Positions 1-6,883 of a stretch of DNA of 16,130 nucleotides are shown here, piece after piece. This DNA comes from Deltaproteobacteria bacterium. GTDB taxonomy: Bacteria > Desulfobacterota > Binatia > Binatales > Binataceae. Below the pieces are notes generated by a model that saw only the letters and a program-made list of their open reading frames with translations, did not search any database and was not told where the DNA came from. The stretch is taken from NCBI GenBank assembly GCA_021799555.1, contig JAJZAG010000045.1, forward strand, positions 1 through 16,130. Reading direction: 5' to 3'. The translations under genes and the position numbers were made by a program. The first letter of the stretch is position 1. Each line of letters begins with the position of its first letter.

Positions 1-71
1 TTTTATTCGACTTGGCGGTGAATGCTACGTTCTACGCGGCTTCGATATTGAGCATAGCAGAGTGCACTTTC

Positions 72-94
72 GAGCATCCGTATCGGAAATGCTC
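72..94. other. Stem-loop of unknown role
   Basis: GAGCAT at 72-77 pairs with ATGCTC at 89-94, and CCG at 78-80 pairs with CGG at 84-86 around a TAT loop, leaving AA unpaired on the 3' side. That is about nine base pairs. No T-tract follows on either strand, so it does not look like an intrinsic terminator. Function is unknown and a chance palindrome is possible. Confidence 0.3.
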
Positions 95-284
95 AGTCAG
101 TCAACGCCCCTTGGAGAAGAACATTTTCGAGTGGCGGCTGAGTTTTCCTGTTGCAATCATGTCGATTCGAGACTGCTTCGCTAGGAACGCCGTTGTCAGG
201 ATGACCGCGCGCAAAACCTCTGATATCCAGATTTTTTGAACTCACTGCGGATCGGCGAATCCTCAAAAGTGGAGAAGAACCCGT

Positions 285-305
285 TTCGTCGCGTTTAGCG
301 ACGGA
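285..305. other. Stem-loop of unknown role
   Basis: TTCGTCGC at 285-292 pairs with GCGACGGA at 298-305, with one G-T wobble, around a five-base loop GTTTA. The eight-pair stem is stable on paper but no U-rich tail follows. It could be an RNA structure, a protein site, or chance. Confidence 0.3.
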
Positions 306-462
306 CGCACTCACCTCTTCCTGAGTTTTCGCGGCCCACGACAAATATTGCCCGATCGGCCGTCCTGGAAAATCTGCGTGATCCAGACACCCTCCGCAAA
401 AATTAACGGCACTATTTTTTTTCAAAATTATTGGCTCTTTCTACACAGAGGCCATGCGAAGC

Positions 463-493
463 TTGACAGTGGTGGTATAGAGTGGGAGATTAT
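463..493 (+). promoter_or_regulatory. Probable promoter of the dcw operon (Pmra)
   Basis: A perfect -35 hexamer TTGACA lies at 463-468. The best -10 partner at long spacing is GATTAT at 488-493 (4 of 6, 19-bp spacer). An alternative is the extended -10 TGGTATAGA at 473-481, which carries the TG-n dinucleotide directly before a 4 of 6 hexamer and would not need that -35. Either choice gives a 5' leader of only about 15 to 30 bases before the mraZ start at 515. The choice between the two cannot be settled from sequence alone. Confidence 0.55.
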
Positions 494-497
494 GGGG
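473..497 (+). promoter_or_regulatory. Putative MraZ operator: TGGKN repeats every 10 bp
   Basis: TGGTA (473-477), TGGGA (483-487) and TGGGG (493-497) are direct repeats with five-base spacers, so they lie on one face of the helix. A weaker GGGAG follows at 503. MraZ of Escherichia coli is known to bind TGGGN direct repeats separated by 5 nt upstream of its own gene, and the spacing here is the same. The boxes lie within the probable promoter, downstream of its -35, which fits negative autoregulation. The first box is degenerate. The role is inferred from the pattern. Confidence 0.6.
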
Positions 498-502
498 CAC
501 TC

Positions 503-510
503 GGGAGGAG
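503..510 (+). promoter_or_regulatory. Ribosome binding site that sets the mraZ start
   Basis: GGGAGGAG at 503-510 lies four bases before the GTG at 515. An in-frame GTG at 482 would put this strong site inside the coding region and would add 11 residues before the conserved MraZ N-terminus, so 515 is preferred. Confidence 0.75.
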
Positions 511-514
511 CGCG

Positions 515-964
515 GTGTTCAGCGGTCGGTTCGACCATTCGATCGACGAAAAGGGACGCGTCAGTATCCCGGCGCGATTCCGCGAAGTGCTCGCGCGCGA
601 GGAGCATGACCGCGTCTTCGTCACCAACGCGTTCTACAACCGTGAGCGATGTCTCGATGCCTATCCTCCTGAAGCGTGGGAGCAGCTTCTGGCAAAAGTA
701 GCGACTCGCAATCGCTTCGATCCATCCATACAGAAGTTTGAGACATTTTATATCGGTGGCGCTCACGAAGTTCAGGTCGATCGGCAGGGGCGGGTTCTGA
801 TTCCTACCCGCCTGCGCGAGTTCGCGAGGCTTGCGCGCGAAGTTACTTTCTCCGCGCAGCGCGATCATTTTCAACTTTGGGACAAATCGCTGCTCGAAGG
901 TGTGCTGCGGGCGGACGAGGCGGAGTTACAGGATCCGGCCTTTTACGAAAGGCTGGGGCTTTGA
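515..964 (+). CDS. mraZ: Transcriptional regulator MraZ
   Basis: MraZ is a ring-forming DNA-binding protein of the AbrB/SpoVT fold that sits first in dcw clusters and, in E. coli, represses them. The product is 149 residues, the usual family length. It begins MFSGRFDHSIDEKGRV, matching the canonical MraZ start, when read from GTG 515 behind a strong ribosome binding site. The two swapped-hairpin repeats are both visible: D11-E-K-G-R15-V-S-I-P and D89-R-Q-G-R93-V-L-I-P, whose DxxGR motifs supply the DNA-contacting arginines. The stop is followed after six bases by rsmH, so the two are co-transcribed. TGGKN repeats just upstream suggest that it controls this promoter. Confidence 0.96.
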   Translation: MFSGRFDHSIDEKGRVSIPARFREVLAREEHDRVFVTNAFYNRERCLDAYPPEAWEQLLAKVATRNRFDPSIQKFETFYIGGAHEVQVDRQGRVLIPTRLREFARLAREVTFSAQRDHFQLWDKSLLEGVLRADEAELQDPAFYERLGL

Positions 965-970
965 GCGTCG

Positions 971-1891
971 ATGAGTCTGGCGGTGAAACACGACGACGGC
1001 GCGGCGGTCCGGAGGCATGTGCCGGTGATGGTGGCGGAGGTGCGCGACTTGGTTGCCGCGCACGGGCCGCGCGTCGTCGTTGATGTGACGCTAGGAACAG
1101 GCGGACACGCCGCGGCGATCGCGGCCGCGACCGCCGCACGCATCATAGGGATCGATCGCGACGCACTCGCAATCGCGGCGGCTCGTGAGCGCTTGGCGCA
1201 GTTTGCGGATCGGATCATTCTGCGGCAGGCGAATTTCGGTGATGTCGCGCGCGTGCTTGCCGAGTGCGGGGTCGAGCGGCCTGACGCGATCGTCGCCGAT
1301 TTGGGGATGTCGAGTTTCGCGCTCGACGATCCCGAGCGGGGCTTCAGTTTTCGTCTCGAGGGCCCGCTCGACATGCGGATGGATCCTACCGATCGGATAC
1401 GCGCCTACGATCTGGTCAACGAGGAATCGGAGACCGATCTCGCCAATATTATTTTCAACTTTGGCGAAGAGCGCGCGTCGCGCCGGATCGCGCGCGCGAT
1501 TGTGGAAGAGCGCCGCCGCCATCCGATTGAATCCACTGTCGAGCTGCGCGCGGTTGTCGAGCGGGCGCTCGGACCACATCGCCGCTCCGGAGCGCATCCG
1601 GCGACGCGCACGTTTCAGGCGCTGAGAATCGCGGTCAACCATGAAATGGAGAGCTTGGCAGCGCTGCTTGCGGCTGCGCCGGGCCTGCTTGCTGAACGCG
1701 GCCGGATGATCGTGATCGCGTATCACTCCCTCGAGGATCGAGCGGTCAAAGAGCGCTTTCGCGAGCTCAAGCAATCAGGCGATTTCGCCGTCATAACCAA
1801 CAAGGTGCTCAAGCCGCGGCGTTCCGAGATCGCCAGCAATCCACGCGCCCGCAGCGCGCGACTGCGATGCGTCGAAAGGATCGCGCCATGA
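971..1891 (+). CDS. rsmH: 16S rRNA (cytosine(1402)-N4)-methyltransferase RsmH (MraW)
   Basis: RsmH uses S-adenosylmethionine to methylate N4 of C1402 in the decoding centre of 16S rRNA. The product is 306 residues, normal for the family. The SAM-binding loop DVTLGTGGHA is at residues 38-47, and the family signature from D110 (ADLGMSS, then LDDPERGFSFR and GPLDMRMD) is intact. Further conserved blocks are HPATRTFQALRIAVN from residue 209 and AYHSLEDRAVKERF near the C-terminus. The start is the first ATG after mraZ; AAAGG and GGGG stretches 13 to 23 bases upstream give only a weak ribosome binding site. Its stop overlaps the ftsL start as ATGA. Its place between mraZ and ftsL is standard. Confidence 0.97.
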   Translation: MSLAVKHDDGAAVRRHVPVMVAEVRDLVAAHGPRVVVDVTLGTGGHAAAIAAATAARIIGIDRDALAIAAARERLAQFADRIILRQANFGDVARVLAECGVERPDAIVADLGMSSFALDDPERGFSFRLEGPLDMRMDPTDRIRAYDLVNEESETDLANIIFNFGEERASRRIARAIVEERRRHPIESTVELRAVVERALGPHRRSGAHPATRTFQALRIAVNHEMESLAALLAAAPGLLAERGRMIVIAYHSLEDRAVKERFRELKQSGDFAVITNKVLKPRRSEIASNPRARSARLRCVERIAP

Positions 1892-2175
1892 GCAGCCGCG
1901 CGCGCCCGTCAAACCCGCCGTCGGCGCTCGTCGCAGGAATCCTGATGGTCGCAATCGCGGCGGTTGGTTTTGTCACGCTGATGATTCGCCTTGAAACCAC
2001 CCGGGAAGGCTATCGTCTGTCCGCGCTGCGGGATGAAATCGTCAGGCTCGAGGACGAGAACCGTACGCTCCGGCTCAAAGCCGCCGAACTTTCCTCGCAC
2101 GAGCGTTTGCGTGCACTCGCGCCCCGCTACCATCTGGCTCCTCCCGCCAACGGACAGGTGGTGATAGTCCCGTGA
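1888..2175 (+). CDS. ftsL: Cell division protein FtsL
   Basis: FtsL is a small bitopic inner-membrane protein that pairs with FtsB and FtsQ and activates FtsW-FtsI at the septum. From ATG 1888 it is 95 residues: a short basic N-terminus, one membrane segment at about 13-33 (ALVAGILMVAIAAVGFVTLM), then a charged coiled coil (ALRDEIVRLEDENRTLRLKA) and a C-terminal block ending P-x-x-G-Q-V-V-I-V-P. These features and the position between rsmH and ftsI identify it, since FtsL sequences themselves diverge quickly. ATG 1888 is preferred over ATG 1867 because it forms an ATGA overlap with rsmH and has GAAAGGA seven bases upstream. No ftsB is present in this window. Confidence 0.88.
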   Translation: MSSRARPSNPPSALVAGILMVAIAAVGFVTLMIRLETTREGYRLSALRDEIVRLEDENRTLRLKAAELSSHERLRALAPRYHLAPPANGQVVIVP

Positions 2176-4217
2176 ATGCCGTGTTCAAGCAGCGCCGCGC
2201 GCGCGTCGGGTGGATGACGCTCGTTCTGGCAGGGTTGTTCCTGATGGCGGTGCTTCGGCTGATAGTGCTGGTTGAATTTGACGGTCCGCGGCTAGTCTCG
2301 CTCGCGAAAAGCGAGCATACCGGCGAGACCGAACTTGCTGCGGTACGTGGTCCGATCGTCGATCGCAACGGAGAGCCGCTTGCGCTTTCCGCCGAGACGC
2401 GTTCAGTGTATGCGCGCCCCGCTGCGGTGTTCGACACGACGACTGCGCGCGAGCGCGCAAGTCTTGCGGCAGCCTTGGGACTGAGGCCGCGCGAGCTCGA
2501 GGCAAAACTTGCCAAGCCTGCTCCCTTCGTATGGCTCGTGCGCAGAGTTTCTCCCGCTCGGGCGCGGGCGGCCGAAGCGCTCGGAATTGAGGGAGTCGGC
2601 GCGCTCAGCGAATACAAACGCTTCTACCCGGAGAGCAACCTGGCCGCGGCGGTGGTCGGGCTTGCGGGGATGGACGGCCAGGGGCTCTCCGGCCTTGAAC
2701 TCGAATACAATAGGCTCATCCGCGGCGAACCTGTCGAGTTGAGCTTCTATCACGACGCGCTCGGGCATCCTATTTTCGACAGCCCGTTTGCGCTCCGAAC
2801 GCCCGAGCCCGGCGCGCAGCTCAAGCTTACGATCGATTCATCGATCGAGTCGCTGGCCGAAACCGAACTCGCCTCGGAGGTGCAGCAAAGCGGCGCCAAA
2901 CGCGGTGCCGCGATCGTTCTCGACCCCTTCACCGGCGAGGTTCTCGCGATGGCGAACGTTAGCGCGCAGCCCGACAGCGTTCACGATCGTTTGCATAACG
3001 CCGCCGTGCAGGACGCTTTCGAGCCCGGCTCAACGATGAAGGGGATTCTGGCTTCGGTCGCACTGTCCGACGGCGCGATTTCGCTCAACAAGCAGATCTA
3101 CTGCGAAGAAGGGCACTGGACGATCGACCGCCGCACGATCCACGATGACAGCAGGCACGGATGGCTCGATCTCGCCGGCATTATCGAAGTGTCATCCAAT
3201 ATCGGCGCGGCAAAGATCGCCCTCGGTCTCGGCGCGAACCGCTATTATGACGGCATGCGCGCCTTTGGAATTGGTCTGCGCACCGGAATCGATCTCCCGG
3301 CCGAAGCCAGTGGCCTTATAATGAAGCCGTCGACTTGGCGCGCGATCGATCTGGCCAATCACGGCTTCGGCCAAGGTGTTGCGGTTACGCCAATCGAACT
3401 TGCGACCGCGTACGCCGCGATCGCCAATGGCGGATTAATCGTACGGCCATACGTGGTAGCGGCCGCATATGACGCGCAGGGCAACGTGATTTTGCGGCAT
3501 ACGCCGCAGGTGATGCGCCGCGCGATTTCGCCGGAAGTCGCCCATCAGGTCAATCTGCTATTGCGCAATGTCGTAAACGGGCCCAACGGTACCGCGCATC
3601 GCGCCAAGGTTGACGGCTTTATCGTGGCGGGTAAGACCGGCACCGCGCAGATGGTTAATCCCGCAGGAGGTTACTATCAGAATCGGCACGTGTGTTCGTT
3701 CGTCGGATTTCTGCCGGCGGACGATCCGCGGCTGCTGATTCTCGTGGTGCTCTATGATGTCGGTCACGGTCACTTTGGCGGTCTGTACGCCGCGCCGGTC
3801 TTCAGCGAGATCGCCTCAGGCGCCGTGCGCGATCTGAATATCGCGCCGGTGGACGGCCACTATGACGTAGCGGGGATGATACCGGTGCCGGGCTTGGGAA
3901 AAGCGGGCAAAGAACTTGATGAAGCCGCCGCACCCGATTCGGGAGACGAAATACCTGCGCTGACCGGCGTTGGCTCTCCAGCCACGCCGAATTTTTCAGG
4001 GATGAGCCTGCGCCGCGCCCTGGCCGTGGCGCGCAAGATCGGGGTTACGCCCCAGGTCAATGGGGGTGGCTATGTGGTCGCTCAGGAGCCTGCTCCTGGA
4101 GCACCGCTCAGTCATGCGGATATCCGGCTGACTCTCGCTCCTGTACAGGGCGATGAGCCTGAAGCGCGTGCGCGGCTGGTTACAGCCGGTGCGGCGGTGC
4201 CCGGGGGCGCATTGTGA
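2172..4217 (+). CDS. ftsI: Septal peptidoglycan transpeptidase FtsI (PBP3-type) with C-terminal PASTA domain
   Basis: This is a class B penicillin-binding protein that cross-links septal peptidoglycan with FtsW. The product is 681 residues, longer than the roughly 590 of E. coli FtsI. One membrane anchor lies at about 14-35, and a pedestal domain starts with RGPIVDRNGEPLALS near residue 60. The transpeptidase motifs are all present: S287-T-M-K290 (catalytic serine and lysine), S341-S-N343 and K488-T-G-T491. After a short linker there is one PASTA-like domain at about 605-656 (PNFSGMSLRRALAVARKIG, then VVAQEPAPGAPL). PASTA tails occur in many deltaproteobacterial, actinobacterial and Firmicute homologues and are absent from the gammaproteobacterial ones. 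The GTG start overlaps the ftsL stop as GTGA, and AGGTGGTGA lies seven bases upstream. Confidence 0.96.
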   Translation: MNAVFKQRRARVGWMTLVLAGLFLMAVLRLIVLVEFDGPRLVSLAKSEHTGETELAAVRGPIVDRNGEPLALSAETRSVYARPAAVFDTTTARERASLAAALGLRPRELEAKLAKPAPFVWLVRRVSPARARAAEALGIEGVGALSEYKRFYPESNLAAAVVGLAGMDGQGLSGLELEYNRLIRGEPVELSFYHDALGHPIFDSPFALRTPEPGAQLKLTIDSSIESLAETELASEVQQSGAKRGAAIVLDPFTGEVLAMANVSAQPDSVHDRLHNAAVQDAFEPGSTMKGILASVALSDGAISLNKQIYCEEGHWTIDRRTIHDDSRHGWLDLAGIIEVSSNIGAAKIALGLGANRYYDGMRAFGIGLRTGIDLPAEASGLIMKPSTWRAIDLANHGFGQGVAVTPIELATAYAAIANGGLIVRPYVVAAAYDAQGNVILRHTPQVMRRAISPEVAHQVNLLLRNVVNGPNGTAHRAKVDGFIVAGKTGTAQMVNPAGGYYQNRHVCSFVGFLPADDPRLLILVVLYDVGHGHFGGLYAAPVFSEIASGAVRDLNIAPVDGHYDVAGMIPVPGLGKAGKELDEAAAPDSGDEIPALTGVGSPATPNFSGMSLRRALAVARKIGVTPQVNGGGYVVAQEPAPGAPLSHADIRLTLAPVQGDEPEARARLVTAGAAVPGGAL

Positions 4218-5722
4218 AGCTGGCTCGGCTGCTCGAGGGACTCGACGGACGGATTGAGGGCGATGCGGCGGTGGAAATTTCGGGACTCAGTTACGATTCG
4301 CGCGCGGTGGCGCCCGGCCACCTGTTCTTTTCGCTCGCGCGCGATCCCGAACGCAACCGGGCGAACGTAATTGACGCATTAAACCGCGGAGCGCGGGCGA
4401 TTGTAGTGGGTGACGATGGAGGAGGTGGCGCCCGGCCCGCGGTGACCGTTGTGAAAAGCGGGCGGCCGCGCCTGTTGATGGGCGCGGCCGCCGCACGCTT
4501 CTTTGGTGCTCCAAGCGAGCGAATCGATCTGATCGGCATCACGGGCACAAGCGGTAAAACGACTACAACCTACCTGCTTGCGTCGATTTTCGAGGCTGCC
4601 GGCTTTCCCGCCGGAATCATCGGTACGGTCGGAGCTTTTATTGGCGCCAAGAAGCTATCCAGCGGCCTGACCACGCCGGAATCGGTTGACATCGAAGCCG
4701 CCTTGGCGCGAATGGAGGGCGAGGGTGTGCGCCACACCGCGCTCGAGGTGTCCTCGATCGGACTTGCCGAAGGACGGGTGGACGCGCTCAGCTTTCGTGC
4801 CGCGATGTTCACGAATCTGGGCCGTGATCATCTTGACTATCATGGAACGCTCGAAAATTATTTCGCGGCCAAACTGCGATTGTTTTCCGATATTCTGCCG
4901 CGCAGCCGCCGCGCCGATACTTTCGCGGTCGCGCGTGGCGACGATCCGTACGGGCAGCGAGTTCTGGCTGCGGTCCGGTTGCGGAAGATCAGCTTCGGAT
5001 TGACTCCGGGACTCGACGTTTACCCCTTGAACTATCACGTCGATGCTGGCGGAATTCGTGCGCGCATCGCCGCGCTTGGCACGCAAATCGAGATCTCTTC
5101 GCCGCTGATCGGCGAACTCAATCTCGTCAACATTCTCGGGGCCTCCGCTGTGTCGGTGGCCTTGGGCATCGATACGTCGGCGGTGGCGGAAGGTGTGCGG
5201 CGGTGCCCAGGGGCCCCCGGCAGGATGGAGGCGGTACCTGCTCGCGCCGGCGTGCTGGTGCTCGTCGATTACGCGCACAAGCCGGATGCGCTCGAGGCGG
5301 TCCTTGCGGCGGCGCGCAAAATTTCCCGAGGACGCGTGATCTGCGTATTCGGATGCGGCGGAGATCGCGACCGCGGCAAGCGCCCGCTCATGGGCGCGAT
5401 CGCGGCGCGGTTGAGCGATTTCCCAATCATCACCTCGGACAACCCGCGCAGCGAGGATCCCAACGCGATCATACTCGCTATCGAAGCCGGATTGCGCGAT
5501 GTCATAAAGGAGCCGCAGGCGCGCGCGAAAGGGTTCCGAATCGAACCCGACCGGCGCGCGGCGATTGCGCTCGCGCTCGAGAGCGCCGCTCCCGGCGATA
5601 CGGTTATCGTTGCGGGCAAGGGCCACGAAAATTATCAGCTAGTCGGCGACCGCGTGCTCGAATTCGACGATCGCGCCGTAATAAAAAATCTTGCCCGCGA
5701 ACTCGGCTTCCGCACAGACTGA
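4214..5722 (+). CDS. murE: UDP-MurNAc-L-Ala-D-Glu:meso-diaminopimelate ligase MurE
   Basis: MurE adds the third residue of the stem peptide, using ATP, in the cytoplasm. The product is 502 residues, the usual length. The ATP-binding loop is G111-T-S-G-K115-T-T, the lysine expected to be carbamylated is K220 in YFAAKLRLF, and D409-N-P-R412 is the motif that marks meso-diaminopimelate rather than L-lysine as substrate. The block FTNLGRDHLDYHG is also intact. EVSSIGL replaces the EVSSHGL of E. coli MurE; I treat that as a lineage variant. The GTG start overlaps the ftsI stop as GTGA. The next gene is mraY, 30 bases on, so the usual murF neighbour is missing. Confidence 0.97.
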   Translation: MKLARLLEGLDGRIEGDAAVEISGLSYDSRAVAPGHLFFSLARDPERNRANVIDALNRGARAIVVGDDGGGGARPAVTVVKSGRPRLLMGAAAARFFGAPSERIDLIGITGTSGKTTTTYLLASIFEAAGFPAGIIGTVGAFIGAKKLSSGLTTPESVDIEAALARMEGEGVRHTALEVSSIGLAEGRVDALSFRAAMFTNLGRDHLDYHGTLENYFAAKLRLFSDILPRSRRADTFAVARGDDPYGQRVLAAVRLRKISFGLTPGLDVYPLNYHVDAGGIRARIAALGTQIEISSPLIGELNLVNILGASAVSVALGIDTSAVAEGVRRCPGAPGRMEAVPARAGVLVLVDYAHKPDALEAVLAAARKISRGRVICVFGCGGDRDRGKRPLMGAIAARLSDFPIITSDNPRSEDPNAIILAIEAGLRDVIKEPQARAKGFRIEPDRRAAIALALESAAPGDTVIVAGKGHENYQLVGDRVLEFDDRAVIKNLARELGFRTD

Positions 5723-5752
5723 AGATCGCGACCGCGCAGGGACGACTACGCA

Positions 5753-6835
5753 ATGCTCTATCTGCTGCTCTACCCCCTGCACACGCATATTGAAGGCTTC
5801 AATGTTCTTCGCTACGAAACCTTCAGGTCGGTGCTGGCGGGACTGACGGCGTTGGCGATATCGCTCGCGATGGGACCGTGGCTGATCGATCGATTTCGTG
5901 CCGCGCACCTCGGGCAAACAATCCGCGAGGTCGTTCCGCAAAGCCATCAGAAGAAGGCCGGCACGCCGACGATGGGCGGACTTTTGATTCTCGCAGCAAC
6001 GCTCGCCGCAACTCTGCTGCTCGCCAACATTGCAAATCCTTACGTCTGGATCGTGATCTTCGTCACCGCGAGTTTCGGCGCGATCGGATTCAGCGACGAT
6101 TATCTGAAACTCAGGCGCGGCAAAGGACAGGGCCTCAGCGAATCGGTGAAGCTCGGCGCAACTTTCGCCTGCGCATTTGCCGCGTCGTTCGTTTTGTTCG
6201 CAATCCTTAGGTTTCCGACCACGCTCACGATCCCGTTCGCTAAAAATATCCATCCCAACCTGGGTCTGTTCCTTTATGTTCCGTTCGCGACCCTGGTAAT
6301 CGTCGGATGCTCGCACGCGGTGAACTTTACCGACGGCCTCGACGGGCTTGCGATCGGTCCCGTGATGACGACCGCGTTCACCTACTGGGTCTTTACCTAT
6401 GTCGCCGGCAACCTGAAATTTGCGCGCTACCTGCAGATTCCGCACGTTGCCGGCGCCGGTGAAGTCGCGATCTTTTGCGCCGCGCTGATCGCGGCGTCGC
6501 TGGGCTTTTTGTGGTTCAACGCCTACCCCGCCTCGATGATCATGGGCGACGTCGGCGCGTTGGCGCTCGGCGGCGCGCTTGGAATGGTCGCGGTGCTGTG
6601 CAAGCAGGAGCTCGCGTTGGTGATGGCGGGCGGAGTATTCGTGATCGAAGCGGCGTCGGTCATTGTCCAGCGCTACTATTTCAAGTGGACCGGCGGAAAA
6701 AGATTTTTCCGGATGGCGCCGATTCATCATCACTTCGAGCTCAGCGGATGGCCCGAAACGGTCGTGGTCGTGCGTTTCTGGATTATTTCGATCGTGTGCG
6801 CGCTGGTCGCGCTGTCGACTCTGAAGCTTCGCTGA
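5753..6835 (+). CDS. mraY: Phospho-N-acetylmuramoyl-pentapeptide transferase MraY
   Basis: MraY is the integral membrane enzyme that joins UDP-MurNAc-pentapeptide to undecaprenyl phosphate, giving lipid I. The 360-residue product has about ten hydrophobic segments. Visible signatures are SHQKKAGTPTMGG, GFSD115D116YLKL (the paired catalytic aspartates, at the same numbers as in E. coli), NFTDGLDGLAIGP, MGD266VGALALGG and PIHHHFELSGWPE. In MGDVGSLALGG of E. coli the serine is replaced here by alanine, a small change unlikely to abolish activity. The ATG is preceded by AGGGA at 5738-5742. It sits directly after murE, with only 30 bases between and no trace of murF. Confidence 0.97.
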   Translation: MLYLLLYPLHTHIEGFNVLRYETFRSVLAGLTALAISLAMGPWLIDRFRAAHLGQTIREVVPQSHQKKAGTPTMGGLLILAATLAATLLLANIANPYVWIVIFVTASFGAIGFSDDYLKLRRGKGQGLSESVKLGATFACAFAASFVLFAILRFPTTLTIPFAKNIHPNLGLFLYVPFATLVIVGCSHAVNFTDGLDGLAIGPVMTTAFTYWVFTYVAGNLKFARYLQIPHVAGAGEVAIFCAALIAASLGFLWFNAYPASMIMGDVGALALGGALGMVAVLCKQELALVMAGGVFVIEAASVIVQRYYFKWTGGKRFFRMAPIHHHFELSGWPETVVVVRFWIISIVCALVALSTLKLR

Positions 6836-6883
6836 CGTGATTGTGGCAAACCATATGCGTACGGCGGATCATATCGGAGCACA

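Larger units (their letters stand above)
1..462. other. Upstream intergenic region without a convincing gene
   Basis: This stretch is visibly richer in A and T than the rest of the window. Two overlapping ORFs can be drawn (12-239 on + and 93-425 on -), but neither has a good ribosome binding site, a recognisable motif or the GCG/ATC/CGC-rich codon use of the genes downstream. It holds two stem-loops (72-94 and 285-305) and a run of eight T at 415-422. No tRNA, rRNA or intrinsic terminator with a strong GC stem followed by a T-tract was seen. It is best read as the spacer and leader upstream of the cell-division operon. Confidence 0.6.

Noticed and set aside
219..237. TCTG-ATATC-CAGA followed by six T, as a possible terminator of an upstream gene
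   Set aside because: The stem is only four pairs and AT-containing; too weak to call an intrinsic terminator.
12..239. A 75-residue + strand ORF starting with TTG upstream of the operon
   Set aside because: No ribosome binding site, no recognisable motif, and codon use unlike the real genes.
362..388. An imperfect hairpin (GTC-C-TGGA with TCCAGAC) ahead of the T8 tract
   Set aside because: It has a bulge and a 12-base loop and ends 26 bases before the T-tract, so it is not a terminator; likely chance.
93..425. A 110-residue - strand ORF in the leader
   Set aside because: Composition looks like random translation, it overlaps the + ORF and the T-tract, and it has no family features.
4750..4770. 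EVSSIGL instead of EVSSHGL in MurE
   Set aside because: All other catalytic motifs are intact and I believe similar variants occur in other proteobacterial MurE proteins, so it is not evidence of lost activity.
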